Notes: generated from the sequence alone by a model not told the origin. Shown: positions 54,082 through 63,908, numbered from the stretch's first letter. The stretch is DNA of 64,000 nucleotides from Mycobacterium sp. 1245111.1 (GCF_001673405.1 NZ_LZLV01000025.1:1-64000); one strand, 5' to 3'. Program-made: numbers and translations.

Positions 54082-55470
54082 TCAGGTGTGGTCAGGGTCG
54101 CTGCCACGTGGCTGTTGTGCGGCCCGGTGGGCGAGCCGATCGTAGATGGGCTCGGATCGCAGCGCGACGGCGACGAGCATCGCGATGGCACACGCACCGA
54201 GCATCGGTGGCAACTGGTTGGTGTTTCCCGTCATCTCGGTGGCGAGGATGAGCCCGGTCACCGGGGCATGCACCGACGCGGTGAAGAACGCAGCCATCCC
54301 GATGAGGGCACAGGCGGCCAGGTTCGGCACGGCGTGTGGCGTGAAGTGCACCGCGACGAGGCCGACGACCAACCCGGACTGCGATCCGAGAACCAACATC
54401 GGGGCGAACAGTCCACCGGGCGTGGCGGCGGCGTATGAGACGACGCCGAGTGCGAACCGCAGCACGAAGACTCCGCTGACCGCCAGCAGCGCGCCGCGGC
54501 CGAGCAGCGCGTTCTGGGTAAGGTTGTCGCCGCTGCCGACCAGGTCCGGTGCCACCCAGACGAGCAACCCGACCAGCGCGCCGGTCACGGCGGCGCGAAC
54601 CTCCTTGGGCAGTCGGCTGGCGTCGGCACGGTGCAGGGCGAACATCACCGCCTCGTTGTAGAGCACCCCGAGTAGCCCGGTCACGATGCCAATGGCGACG
54701 ACCCAGCCGGACTCCACGAGCCGCGGATCGGACAACGGCGTCATGCGGAACTCGGTGCCGGATCGCACCACCAGATGGGCGGCGGCGAATCCTGACGCGG
54801 ACGCGACGAGGGTGGCGATCGTGGTACGCGGATCGAATCGTTTGACCAGTTCTTCGAGCACGAACACGCCGCCGGCGATCGGTGCGTTGAACGCGGTGGC
54901 CAGCCCGGCCGCGGCGCCGCCGGCGACCAGCACGCGCAGGTCGGCCAGGTTGCGTCGGGTCAGCGTGGCGACGATGACCGCCGCGCTTCCGCCCATCTGG
55001 ACCGAGGGTCCCTCCCGGCCGAGCGCCATGCCGCTGCCGATCGCAAGCAGCCCGCCGACGTATTTGATCGGCAGAATGCGGAAGCGGTCGGGTCGCACGC
55101 GGCCGTCGGCGACCGCCTCGACTCGCGGGATGCCGCTGCCCTCGGCGTGGGGTTCGATCCGGTGCACCAGTGCGGCCGCGACCGCGGCGGCGGCCATGCA
55201 GACGAGGACGACCACGCCCAATCCGGCCCAGCTGCCGTGCGCCCAGTGGGCCAGGGTGTCGCGTAACCGGGCGCCTCGCTCAAGCAGCAGCTTGAAGCTG
55301 GCGGCGCTGACGCCGGTGAGCACCCCGACCAGGGCGGCGGCCACCATAAACCCGATCAGGCTTTCGGCGCCCTCCCCTTCTTCGTCGACGGGGTGCTCGG
55401 TCGGCCGTTGCCAGCCGGTGAACAGGCTGCGCAGGACATTTCGCCAGTCATCCGGTTTCGGGTCGTCCAC
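54082..55470 (-). CDS. ClC-family chloride channel / H+-Cl- antiporter
   Basis: A 462-residue membrane protein with ClC selectivity-filter motifs: GSGIPRVEAV, GREGPSVQMGGSAA (gating Glu) and GGLFAPMLVLGSQSG. It also has NAPIAGGVFVLEELVKRFDP with the Glu pair that contains the internal proton glutamate, so it is more likely an antiporter than a channel. The GTG at 55470 starts VDDPKPDDWRNVLRSLF. It may support acid or osmotic balance. It stands alone between the DUF1707 gene and echA7. Confidence 0.93.
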   Translation of the reverse strand: MDDPKPDDWRNVLRSLFTGWQRPTEHPVDEEGEGAESLIGFMVAAALVGVLTGVSAASFKLLLERGARLRDTLAHWAHGSWAGLGVVVLVCMAAAAVAAALVHRIEPHAEGSGIPRVEAVADGRVRPDRFRILPIKYVGGLLAIGSGMALGREGPSVQMGGSAAVIVATLTRRNLADLRVLVAGGAAAGLATAFNAPIAGGVFVLEELVKRFDPRTTIATLVASASGFAAAHLVVRSGTEFRMTPLSDPRLVESGWVVAIGIVTGLLGVLYNEAVMFALHRADASRLPKEVRAAVTGALVGLLVWVAPDLVGSGDNLTQNALLGRGALLAVSGVFVLRFALGVVSYAAATPGGLFAPMLVLGSQSGLVVGLVAVHFTPHAVPNLAACALIGMAAFFTASVHAPVTGLILATEMTGNTNQLPPMLGACAIAMLVAVALRSEPIYDRLAHRAAQQPRGSDPDHT

Positions 55471-55503
55471 CCGTCTTGCATAGCGGAGGAACCTGGGCGG
55501 GTG

Positions 55504-56277
55504 TCAGGTGGCCCAGCTCGGCGGTCGTTTCTCCAGGAACGCCGTCATGCCCTCGCGGGCCTCGTCGGAGACGAACAGCCGGGCCGACTCGGCGGCGAGC
55601 CGTTCGGCGTCGCGGTCGAATCCGTGCAGTACAGCGGCGGTGGTCAACGCCTTGGAGGCCGCCAGCCCCTGCGGTGAACCGCGGCCGATGTCGGCGACCA
55701 GCGACCCGACCGCGGCATCGACGTCGTCAGCGGCCACCGTGATCAGCCCGATCGTCTCGGCGACGGCGGCGTCGAAGGTTTCGCCGGTCAGGTAGTAGCG
55801 CGCGGCCGCGCGGGCGGTCAGTTTCGGCAGCAGCGTCAGCGAGATGATCGCCGGCGCGACGCCGATCCGTGCCTCGGTCAACGCGAAGGTGCTGCGCGGT
55901 CCGGCAACCGCGATGTCGCATGCGGCGACCAGGCCCATGCCGCCGGCCCGGACGTGTCCGTCGACCGCGACGATCACCGGCAACGGCGCCTCGACGATCG
56001 CGCGCAGCAGTTGCGCCATCTCCCGTGACCGTTGCGCGGTCGCCTCCGCGGGATCCGCGTTGGCCGCCGACCCTTCCGAGAGATCGGCCCCCGCGCAGAA
56101 GGTGTTGCCGGTGTGGCCGAGCACGACCACCCGCACCGCGGGATCGGCTGCCGCGTCACGCAAGCCCCGGTGCAGCTGGTTGACCAGCGTGCTGGACAGC
56201 GCGTTGCGGTTGTGCGGCGAGTTCAGCGTCAGCCGTGCAGTATGCCCGTCGACGGCGTATTCGACGAGGGTGCCCAT
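55504..56277 (-). CDS. echA7: Enoyl-CoA hydratase (EchA7-like)
   Basis: A 257-residue crotonase. GNTFCAGADLSEG and AVDGHVRAGGMGLVAACDIA form the oxyanion hole. TFALTEARIGVAPAIISLTL carries a Glu at the usual acid/base position. In this operon it may hydrate a methylcrotonyl- or methylglutaconyl-type CoA ester. The ATG shares its first base with the last base of the fadE12 TGA (TGATG). Last gene of the six-gene operon starting at 63865. Confidence 0.92.
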   Translation of the reverse strand: MGTLVEYAVDGHTARLTLNSPHNRNALSSTLVNQLHRGLRDAAADPAVRVVVLGHTGNTFCAGADLSEGSAANADPAEATAQRSREMAQLLRAIVEAPLPVIVAVDGHVRAGGMGLVAACDIAVAGPRSTFALTEARIGVAPAIISLTLLPKLTARAAARYYLTGETFDAAVAETIGLITVAADDVDAAVGSLVADIGRGSPQGLAASKALTTAAVLHGFDRDAERLAAESARLFVSDEAREGMTAFLEKRPPSWAT

Positions 56278-57443
56278 CAGTAGCTGCGGGGCAGGCCGAG
56301 CGATGTCTGCGCGACGAAGTTGAGCACCATTTCGCGGCTGACCGGCGCGATGCGGGCGAGCCGCGCCGCGGCCATCATCGCGGCCAGACCGTATTCCTTG
56401 GTCAGGCCGTTGCCGCCGAGCGACTGAACGGCCTGATCTACCGAGTGGTTAGCCGCCTCTGCCGCAGCATATTTCGCCATGTTGGCGGCTGTGGCTGCGC
56501 CACCGTCGTCGCCGTTGTCGTACAGCGTGGCGGCCTTCTGCATCATCAGCTTGGCGAGCTCGACCTCGATGTGGCACTGCGCCAACGGATGTGAGAGGCC
56601 CTGGTGCGAGCCGATCGGGGTGCCCCACACCTGACGGGTCTTGACGTAGTCGGCGGCCCGGTCCAGCGCAAAGCGGCCCATCCCCACCGCGCTGGCCGCC
56701 CCCATGATGCGCTCGGGGTTCAGGCCCGCGAAAAGCTGTGCGATCGCGGCATCTTCGGCGCCGACCAACGCGTCGCTGGGCAGCCGTACGTCGTCGAGGA
56801 AGACTTGGAACTGCCGCTCGGGGCTGATGATCTCCATGTCGATCGGCGTGTAGGTGAAGCCGGGCGCATCGGTGGGAACCACGAACAGCGCCGGGCGCAG
56901 CTTGCCGGTCTTGGCTTCCTCGCTGCGGGCGACCACCAGCACCGCCTGCGCCTGGTCGACGCCGGAGATGTAGACCTTCTGCCCCTTGAGGATCCAGTCG
57001 CTGCCGTCGCGGCGGGCGGTGGTGGTGATCTTGTGCGAGTTGGAGCCGGCGTCGGGTTCGGTGATCGCGAACGCCATCGTCAGCGTGCCGTCGGCGATGC
57101 CGGGAATCCAGCGCTTCTTCTGCTCGTCGGTGCCGAACTTGGAGATGATCGTGCCGTTGATTGCGGGCGAGACCACCATCAGTAGCAGCGCGCTACCGGC
57201 GGCTGCCATCTCCTCCATCACCAGCGACAGCTCGTACATGCCGGCGCCACCGCCGCCGTACTCCTCGGGCAGGTTGACCCCGAGGAAGCCGAGTTGGCCT
57301 GCTTCGGTCCACAATTCGTCTGTGTGCTCCTGTGCGCGAGCCTTCTTCAGGTAGTACTCGCTGCCGTACTTCGATGCCCAGTCGGACACTGCCTTGCGCA
57401 GCGCCTTGCGATCATCGTTTTCGATGAAGCTGCTGTCGATCAT
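56277..57443 (-). CDS. fadE12: Acyl-CoA dehydrogenase (FadE12-like)
   Basis: A 388-residue flavin acyl-CoA dehydrogenase. The FAD/substrate signatures are TMAFAITEPDAGSNSHKITT and DWILKGQKVYISG. The C-terminal VQSLGGNGLTKEYGLAAMMA continues to the end RIAPVSREMVLNFVAQTSLG. Its ATG overlaps the accA2 TGA as ATGA. Together with the carboxylase it suggests breakdown of a branched-chain or methyl-branched acyl-CoA. Confidence 0.94.
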   Translation of the reverse strand: MIDSSFIENDDRKALRKAVSDWASKYGSEYYLKKARAQEHTDELWTEAGQLGFLGVNLPEEYGGGGAGMYELSLVMEEMAAAGSALLLMVVSPAINGTIISKFGTDEQKKRWIPGIADGTLTMAFAITEPDAGSNSHKITTTARRDGSDWILKGQKVYISGVDQAQAVLVVARSEEAKTGKLRPALFVVPTDAPGFTYTPIDMEIISPERQFQVFLDDVRLPSDALVGAEDAAIAQLFAGLNPERIMGAASAVGMGRFALDRAADYVKTRQVWGTPIGSHQGLSHPLAQCHIEVELAKLMMQKAATLYDNGDDGGAATAANMAKYAAAEAANHSVDQAVQSLGGNGLTKEYGLAAMMAAARLARIAPVSREMVLNFVAQTSLGLPRSY

Positions 57444-59425
57444 GAGTTTTCTCCTTCTGCTTCGGGTGCATCGACGCGCGCTAGAACGGCGCCGACCTCA
57501 ACTTGTTGGCCTGTATCGACATTGAGTTCTGCGAGTACGCCGTCGGACGGCGCGGTGATGGTGTGCTCCATCTTCATTGCCTCCAGCCAGATCAGCGGCT
57601 GGCCAGCCGTGACCGGGTCGCCGAGCGCGGCGCCGAGTCGAATGACGTTGCCGGGCATGGGGGCAACCAGCGAGCCCTTTTCGACGGCGGAACCCGGCTC
57701 GGGGAAGCGTGGCTGTGCGACCAGGTGGACGGGCCCCTGCGCCGAGTCGACGTAGACATCCTGACCGTGCCGTGGGACCGCGAAGCTCACGGCCACCCCG
57801 TGGTCGTCGGACAGCACTACCTCCTCTGCCGACGCGGACACCAGGTGCACCGCCTCGTCGTGAGGCATCGTCAATCCGGTTCGGCTGAAACGGTATTCGA
57901 CACGATGCTCGTTGCCGATGTCGTCGAGGTAGGCCTTGACCTGATAGCCCGACGCCAGGTTGCGCCAGCCGCTGGGCAGCGACCTGAGCACGGTGGCGGT
58001 GTCCCGGTTCTCGGCCGCGGCCGCCAGCGCGGCGGCGATCGCCGACAGGCGGACCACGGCGTCGCCGGCCAGCGGCGCCGACAATGCCGCCAAGCCGTGC
58101 GTCTCGAAGAACGCCGTGTCGGTGGCGCCTTCCAGGAATGCCTGATGCCGCAGCACATTCACCAACAGGTCGCGGTTGGTGCGCAGCCCGTGCACTCGTG
58201 CGCGGGCCAGCGCGTCGGCGAGCACCCGGGCCGCCTGCTGCCGGGTCGGTGCGTAGGAGATGACCTTGGCCAGCATCGGGTCGTAGTGGATCGAGACCAC
58301 CGAGCCGTCGACGATGCCGGAGTCCAGCCGGATTCCGGCGCGGCCCCCGAGCGTGCCGAATTCGGTGCGGGCCGCGGGCACGTCGATGCGCCGGACCAGG
58401 CCGGCCTGCGGCTGCCAGTTCTGCGCGGGGTCCTCGGCGTACAACCGCGCCTCGATCGAAGAGCCATGCGCGGCAGGCGGTTCGGCGTCGAGACGACCGC
58501 CATCGGCGACCGCGATCTGCAGCGCGACCAGGTCGAGTCCGGTGGTCTCCTCGGTGACCGGGTGTTCGACCTGCAGGCGGGTGTTCATCTCCAGGAAGAA
58601 GAACTCGCCGTGGTCGTCGGCCAGGAACTCCACCGTCCCGGCGCCGGTGTAGCCGATCGCGCTGGCGGCCAGCCGGGCGGCTTCGAACAGCCGGGCCCGC
58701 ATGCCGGGAATCCGCTCGACCAGCGGTGACGGCGCCTCTTCGATGATCTTCTGGTGGCGGCGCTGGATCGAGCATTCCCGCTCGCCGACGGCCCACACCG
58801 TGCCGTGGGAGTCGGCCATCACCTGCACTTCCACATGGTGGCCGGTGGGCAGGTAGCGCTCGCAGAACACCGTCGGGTCACCAAACGCCGACTGGGCCTC
58901 GCGCTGAGCCGCCGCGACTTCGCTTGGCAACCTGTCCAATTGGTCGACGACGCGCATGCCGCGTCCACCACCACCGGAGGACGCCTTTACCAGGACGGGC
59001 AGCTGGGCGGCGGTGACGGTGTCGGGGTCGAGTTCCTCGAGCACCGGAACACCGGCCGCGGCCATCATCTTCTTGGACTCGATCTTGGAGCCCATCGCGC
59101 GCACTGCGTCGGCGGGCGGGCCGATCCACACCAGACCGGCGGCCTGCACCGCGGAGGCGAAATCCGCGTTCTCAGAGAGGAATCCGTAGCCAGGATGCAC
59201 CGCGTCGGCGCCGGCCGCGCGCGCGGCCGCGATGATCGCCTCGCCGTTGAGGTAGTCATTGGTCTGCGGTAGCCGCACCCGGGCATCGGCCTCGGCCACG
59301 TGGGGGGCGTTGGCGTCCGGGTCGGTGTACACCGCGACGGTGCCCAGGCCGAGAGTGCGGCAGGTGGCGAACACCCGCCGGGCGATCTCGCCGCGGTTGG
59401 CCACCAGAACTCGAGTGATTCCCAT
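57440..59425 (-). CDS. accA2: Acyl-CoA carboxylase alpha subunit (biotin carboxylase + BCCP)
   Basis: A 661-residue alpha subunit. The biotin carboxylase domain (about 1-450) begins MGITRVLVANRGEIARRVFA, with ATP-grasp motifs KASSGGGGRGMRVV and FFLEMNTRLQVEHPVTEETT. A linking domain follows, then a BCCP domain with the biotinyl Lys in WLEAMKMEHT near residue 618. The ATG at 59425 is used; an in-frame GTG at 59434 would overlap the accD2 stop as GTGA, like other joins in this operon. It pairs with AccD2. Confidence 0.96.
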   Translation of the reverse strand: MGITRVLVANRGEIARRVFATCRTLGLGTVAVYTDPDANAPHVAEADARVRLPQTNDYLNGEAIIAAARAAGADAVHPGYGFLSENADFASAVQAAGLVWIGPPADAVRAMGSKIESKKMMAAAGVPVLEELDPDTVTAAQLPVLVKASSGGGGRGMRVVDQLDRLPSEVAAAQREAQSAFGDPTVFCERYLPTGHHVEVQVMADSHGTVWAVGERECSIQRRHQKIIEEAPSPLVERIPGMRARLFEAARLAASAIGYTGAGTVEFLADDHGEFFFLEMNTRLQVEHPVTEETTGLDLVALQIAVADGGRLDAEPPAAHGSSIEARLYAEDPAQNWQPQAGLVRRIDVPAARTEFGTLGGRAGIRLDSGIVDGSVVSIHYDPMLAKVISYAPTRQQAARVLADALARARVHGLRTNRDLLVNVLRHQAFLEGATDTAFFETHGLAALSAPLAGDAVVRLSAIAAALAAAAENRDTATVLRSLPSGWRNLASGYQVKAYLDDIGNEHRVEYRFSRTGLTMPHDEAVHLVSASAEEVVLSDDHGVAVSFAVPRHGQDVYVDSAQGPVHLVAQPRFPEPGSAVEKGSLVAPMPGNVIRLGAALGDPVTAGQPLIWLEAMKMEHTITAPSDGVLAELNVDTGQQVEVGAVLARVDAPEAEGENS

Positions 59426-59430
59426 TTCCG

Positions 59431-61026
59431 TCACATCCGGAAGACGCCGAAGCTCGACGTCCCCTTGATCGGGCCATTGGCTATGGCGGACAAACACATT
59501 CCCAACACGGTGCGGGTATCCCGCGGGTCGATGATGCCGTCGTCGTAGAGCATGCCCGACATCACCATCGGCAGCGACTCGGCTTCGATCTGACCCTCGA
59601 CGGCGGCCCGCATGGCCGCGTCGGCGTCCTCGTCGACCGCCTGCCCGCGGGCCTCGGCGGCCGCGCGACTCACGATCGACAACACCCCGGCCAGTTGCGC
59701 GCCGCCCATTACGGCGGACTTGGCGCTCGGCCACGCGAACAGGAAGCGCGGGTCGTAGGCCCGGCCGCACATGCCGTAGTGGCCGGCGCCGTAGGACGCG
59801 CCGATCAGCAGCGAGATGTGTGGGACCGTGGAGTTCGAGACGGCGTTGATCATCATCGAGCCATGCTTGATCATCCCGCCTTCCTCGTAGTCCTTGCCGA
59901 CCATGTAGCCGGTTGTGTTGTGCAGGAACAACAATGGTGTGTTCGAGCGGTTCGCCAGCTGGATGAACTGGGTGGCTTTCTGCGACTCCTCGCTGAACAG
60001 CACGCCGCGGGCGTTGGCCAGGATGCCCAGCGGGTAGCCGTGCAGGCGCGCCCAGCCGGTGACCAGCGACGAGCCGTACATCGCCTTGAACTCGTCGAAT
60101 TCGGAGCCGTCGACGATCCGTGCGATCACCTCGCGGGGGTCGAACGGTATACGTAGATCCGCCGGGACGATGCCGATCAGCTCCTCGGCGTCGAACACCG
60201 GCTCGGTTACCGGCGCGGGTGCGGGGCCCTGCTTGGTCCAGTTCAGCCTCGCGACGATGCGGCGCCCGATCCGGATCGCGTCGAGTTCGTCGACCGCGAA
60301 GTAGTCGCCCAAACCCGATACCCGCGAATGCATTTCGGCGCCGCCGAGCGATTCGTCGTCGGACTCTTCGCCGGTGGCCATTTTCACCAGCGGGGGACCG
60401 GCGAGAAACACCTTGGAGCGTTCCTTGATCATCACCACATGGTCGGACATGCCGGGGATGTAGGCGCCGCCGGCCGTCGAGTTGCCGAAGACCAGCGCGA
60501 TGGTCGGAATGCCGGCCGCGGACAGCCGCGTCAGGTCGCGGAACATCCGGCCGCCCGGGACGAAGATCTCCTTCTGCGTGGGCAGATCCGCGCCACCGGA
60601 CTCGACGAGCGAGATCACCGGCAGCCGGTTCTCGAACGCGATCTGGTTGGCCCGCAGGATTTTCTTCAGCGTCCAGGGATTGCTGGTGCCACCCTTGACC
60701 GTCGGGTCGTTGGCGACGACCAGACATTCGACGCCCTCGATGACGCCAATGCCTACCACCGTGCTCGCGCCGACGGTGAAGGCGCTGCCGTAGGCGGCCA
60801 GCGGGCTGAGTTCCAGGAATGGCGAATCGGGGTCAACTAGCAGCTCGATGCGCTCGCGGGCGGTCAGCTTGCCCCGATCATGATGGCGTTCAACGTATTT
60901 CGCGCCGCCGCCGGCCAGCGCCTTGGCCAGCTCGGCGCCGATCTCCTCGAGCCGGGATTCCGCGGCCGACGCCGCGGCGGTAAAGGTGTCGCTCGTGGGA
61001 TCGAGCGTCGACTTCAACGCGGTCAT
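59431..61026 (-). CDS. accD2: Acyl-CoA carboxylase beta subunit (carboxyltransferase)
   Basis: A 531-residue carboxyltransferase that moves CO2 from biotin to an acyl-CoA. It shows KYVERHHDRGKLTARERIEL, NDPTVKGGTSNPWTLKKILR, ESGGADLPTQKEIFVPGGRM, GNSTAGGAYIPGMSDHVVMI and FLHNTTGYMVGKDYE. The sequence is of the methylcrotonyl-CoA carboxylase-like type. Its ATG overlaps the fadE13 stop (ATGA). Confidence 0.96.
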   Translation of the reverse strand: MTALKSTLDPTSDTFTAAASAAESRLEEIGAELAKALAGGGAKYVERHHDRGKLTARERIELLVDPDSPFLELSPLAAYGSAFTVGASTVVGIGVIEGVECLVVANDPTVKGGTSNPWTLKKILRANQIAFENRLPVISLVESGGADLPTQKEIFVPGGRMFRDLTRLSAAGIPTIALVFGNSTAGGAYIPGMSDHVVMIKERSKVFLAGPPLVKMATGEESDDESLGGAEMHSRVSGLGDYFAVDELDAIRIGRRIVARLNWTKQGPAPAPVTEPVFDAEELIGIVPADLRIPFDPREVIARIVDGSEFDEFKAMYGSSLVTGWARLHGYPLGILANARGVLFSEESQKATQFIQLANRSNTPLLFLHNTTGYMVGKDYEEGGMIKHGSMMINAVSNSTVPHISLLIGASYGAGHYGMCGRAYDPRFLFAWPSAKSAVMGGAQLAGVLSIVSRAAAEARGQAVDEDADAAMRAAVEGQIEAESLPMVMSGMLYDDGIIDPRDTRTVLGMCLSAIANGPIKGTSSFGVFRM

Positions 61027-62171
61027 GACTGGAATCCCAACAGCTTGGCGGCCAGTGAGGTCAGGATCTCGGTGGTGCCGCCGCCGATGCCCAGGATTCG
61101 CATGTCGCGGTATTGGCGTTCGATCTCGGATTCGGTCATGTAGCCCATGCCGCCGAACAGTTGCACACCTTGGTTGGCCACCCACTCACCGGCCTCGACG
61201 GCGGTGTTCTTCGCGAAGCACACCTCGGCGATCAGGTTGGTCTCGCCGGCCAGCTGCCGCTCGACGACGTGGTGGGCGTAGACGCGGGCGACGTCGATCC
61301 GGCGGGCCATCTCGGCCAGGGTGTTCTGTACCGATTGCCGCGAAATCAGCGGCCGCCCGAATGTCTCCCGGTCGCGGCACCACTGCACGGTGATGTCCAG
61401 ACAGCGCTGGGCGCTCGAATAGGCTTGCGCGGCAAGCCCGATGCGCTCCGCGACGAACGCCTCGGCGATCTGGGCGAAGCCGGTGTTCTCGGCGCCCACC
61501 AGATTGGCCACCGGCACGGCCGCGTCGACGTAGGACAGCTCGGCGGTGTCGGAGGACCGCCAGCCCATCTTGTCCAGCTTGCGGCTGACTTCGAATCCGG
61601 GGGTGCCCTTCTCGACCAGCAGCAGCGAAACCCCGGCCGCGCCAGGCCCGCCGGTGCGCACGGCGGTGACGACGTAGTCGGCTCGCACGGCCGAGGTGAT
61701 GTAGGTCTTGGCGCCGTTGACGATGTACTGGTCACCGGAGCGGGTCGCGGTCGTGCGCAGGTGTCCGACGTCGGAGCCGCCGCCGGGTTCGGTGATCGCC
61801 AGTGAGCCGATCTTGTCCCCGGCCAGCGTGGGCCGGACGAACTCGTCGATGAGTCGCTGATCCCCGGACGCGATCATGTGCGGCACCGCGATGCCGCAGG
61901 TGAACAGCGACGCGAACACCCCGCCCGGCACACCCGCCTGATGCAGCTCCTCGCAGACGATCACCGCGTCGGCGCCGTCACCTCCACCGCCGCCGACCTC
62001 CTCGGGGAAATTCGCGCCGAGCAGGCCCGCTTCGCCTGCGGCGCGGTGCAATTCGCGCGGCAGCTCGCCGCTGCGTTCCCACTCGTCGATGTGCGGCAGG
62101 ATTTCCCGTTCGGCGAACGACCGCACGGTCTTGCGGAGCGCATCACGCTCCGGCGTGGTCCAAATGCTCAC
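61023..62171 (-). CDS. fadE13: Acyl-CoA dehydrogenase (FadE13-like)
   Basis: A 382-residue flavin acyl-CoA dehydrogenase. It has IGSLAITEPGGGSDVGHLRT, QYIVNGAKTYITSAVRADYV and GVQLFGGMGYMTESEIERQY, followed by RDMRILGIGGGTTEIL. The region where many ACADs carry the catalytic base reads ESEIERQYRD, typical for the isovaleryl/long-chain-like groups. The GTG at 62171 overlaps the upstream TGA (GTGA). Confidence 0.94.
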   Translation of the reverse strand: MSIWTTPERDALRKTVRSFAEREILPHIDEWERSGELPRELHRAAGEAGLLGANFPEEVGGGGGDGADAVIVCEELHQAGVPGGVFASLFTCGIAVPHMIASGDQRLIDEFVRPTLAGDKIGSLAITEPGGGSDVGHLRTTATRSGDQYIVNGAKTYITSAVRADYVVTAVRTGGPGAAGVSLLLVEKGTPGFEVSRKLDKMGWRSSDTAELSYVDAAVPVANLVGAENTGFAQIAEAFVAERIGLAAQAYSSAQRCLDITVQWCRDRETFGRPLISRQSVQNTLAEMARRIDVARVYAHHVVERQLAGETNLIAEVCFAKNTAVEAGEWVANQGVQLFGGMGYMTESEIERQYRDMRILGIGGGTTEILTSLAAKLLGFQS

Positions 62172-63865
62172 AACAACCCTTCTGGAATGTCGACATGACG
62201 GCTGCGCAGCCACTCGCCGAGCCCTTTGGCCTGGGGATCGAACCGCGCCTGGTACGCGACGCCTTGGCCGAGGATCTCCTCGATCACGAAGTTCACCGCG
62301 CGCAGGTTGGGCAGCAGGTGCCGGGTCACCGGCAGGTTGGCGGTCTCGGGCAGCAGCTCGCGAAGCAGCTCGACGGTCAACGTGTTGGCCAGCCAACGCC
62401 ACTGCTCCTCGGTGCGCACCCACACGCCGACGTTGGCCGACCCGCCCTTGTCGCCGCTGCGTGCGCCGGCGATGCGGCCCAACGGCACCCGCTGCGTCGG
62501 ACCGGCCGGCAACGGATCCGGCAACGGCGGCACGGCCGCCGGCTGCAACTCGAGAGTGTCGGTGGCGCAAGCAATCTCCACGCGGGTGCCGTCGGCGTGC
62601 ACGGCGGTGTGCGGCACCTCGGCGGCGTCGACGTAGCCGGGGGTGTAGACGCCGTAGACCTGGCCGTCGCCCGGCGGCGCGGTGACCGTGAAGCCAGGGT
62701 AGCTGGCCAGTGCCAATTCCACTGCGGCCGAGGAGAACTGGCGTCCGACGTTGGCCGGGTCCGGGTCGCGGACCACGCAGCTCAGCAGCGCGCTGGCCGC
62801 CTGTTCGGTGTCGGCGTCGGCATGGTCGGTGCGAGCCAGCGTCCACTCCAACTCGGCGGGCTTGACGCTTAGCGCGGACTCCAGCTGCCGTCGTACCAGG
62901 TCCGCCTTGGCGTCGATGTCCAGACCGGTCAACACGAAGGTCGTGGCGTTGCGGAATCCGCCGATGCTGTTGAGCGACACCTTCAGGGTGGGCGGCGGCG
63001 CCTCACCGGTCACGCCGCTGATCCGGACCCGGTCGGCGCCATCGGAGGCCAGCGAGATGGTGTCCATCCGGGCCGTGACGTCCGGGTTGGCGTAGCGCGC
63101 GCCGGTGATCTCGTACAGCAGTTGCGCGGTGACCGTGTCGACGCTGACGAGCCCGCCGGTGCCGGGATGCTTGGTGATCACCGACGAGCCGTCGGCATGA
63201 ATCTCGGCCAGGGGGAAGCCGGCGTACGTCAAATCCGGAATTTCCGTGAAGAACGAGAAGTTGCCGCCGGTGGCCTGGATGCCGCATTCGATGACGTGAC
63301 CGGCGACCACGGCGCCGGCCAGCCGGTCGTAGTCGGTCCGTTGCCAGCCGAAGTGGGCGGCCGCCGGTCCGACCGTCACCGACGCGTCGGTCACCCGCCC
63401 GGTGACGACGACCTCGGCTCCTTCGTTGAGGCAGTCGACGATGCCCCAGGCGCCCAGGTAGGCGTTGGCCGTCAGCGGCTTGCCCAGCCCGAGTTCCTCG
63501 GCGCGACCCGAAAGGTCGTCGCCGTCGACATGAGCCACCCGGACCGGCACGCCCAGCCGATCGGCCAGGGCCCGCACGGCGTCGGCGAGCCCGGCGGGGT
63601 TCAGGCCGCCGGCGTTGGCGACGATGCGCACGCCGCGGTCCTGGGCCAGGCCGAGGCATTCCTCGAGCTGGGTCAGGAAGGTCTTGGCGTAGCCACGTTC
63701 GGGATGTTTCATCCGGTCGCGGCCGAGAATCAGCATGGTCAGCTCGGCCAGGTAGTCGCCGGTCAGATAGTCCAGCCCGCCGCCGGTCAGCATTTCGCGC
63801 ATAGCGGAATGCCGATCCCCGTAGAAACCCGAGCAGTTTCCGATCCGCACCGGGGCTGACGCCAC
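62168..63865 (-). CDS. AtuA-like protein (DUF1446, acyclic terpene utilisation family; Rv0976c-like)
   Basis: A 565-residue protein of the AtuA/DUF1446 family, found with acyl-CoA carboxylases for terpene or branched-chain breakdown in Pseudomonas. Typical segments are APVRIGNCSGFYGDRHSAMR, GGLDYLTGDYLAELTMLILG, VRIVANAGGLNPAGLADAVR and GRIAGARSGDKGGSANVGVW. The biochemical role is not established. The GTG at 63865 has GGAGGGAGG 5 nt upstream, the best RBS in the operon. A longer ORF upstream is not supported. First gene of the operon. Confidence 0.92.
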   Translation of the reverse strand: MASAPVRIGNCSGFYGDRHSAMREMLTGGGLDYLTGDYLAELTMLILGRDRMKHPERGYAKTFLTQLEECLGLAQDRGVRIVANAGGLNPAGLADAVRALADRLGVPVRVAHVDGDDLSGRAEELGLGKPLTANAYLGAWGIVDCLNEGAEVVVTGRVTDASVTVGPAAAHFGWQRTDYDRLAGAVVAGHVIECGIQATGGNFSFFTEIPDLTYAGFPLAEIHADGSSVITKHPGTGGLVSVDTVTAQLLYEITGARYANPDVTARMDTISLASDGADRVRISGVTGEAPPPTLKVSLNSIGGFRNATTFVLTGLDIDAKADLVRRQLESALSVKPAELEWTLARTDHADADTEQAASALLSCVVRDPDPANVGRQFSSAAVELALASYPGFTVTAPPGDGQVYGVYTPGYVDAAEVPHTAVHADGTRVEIACATDTLELQPAAVPPLPDPLPAGPTQRVPLGRIAGARSGDKGGSANVGVWVRTEEQWRWLANTLTVELLRELLPETANLPVTRHLLPNLRAVNFVIEEILGQGVAYQARFDPQAKGLGEWLRSRHVDIPEGLL

Positions 63866-63892
63866 CCGTGCCTCCCTCCATTGGGACGTACC

Positions 63893-63908
63893 AACCAACC
63901 GGTAGGTT
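63893..63908. promoter_or_regulatory. TetR-type palindrome before the AtuA-acc-fad operon
   Basis: AACCAACCGGTAGGTT is palindromic apart from one base pair, centred 35 bp upstream of the first start codon. A TTGACG lies further upstream on the minus strand. It is a candidate operator for the whole six-gene operon. The remainder to 64000 shows no supportable gene. Confidence 0.5.

Noticed and set aside
57440..60727. Very long minus-strand ORF (1095 codons) extending accA2 upstream.
   Set aside because: The N-terminal ~430 codons are an Arg-rich shadow frame of accD2; biotin carboxylase homology starts at MGITRVLVANRGE.
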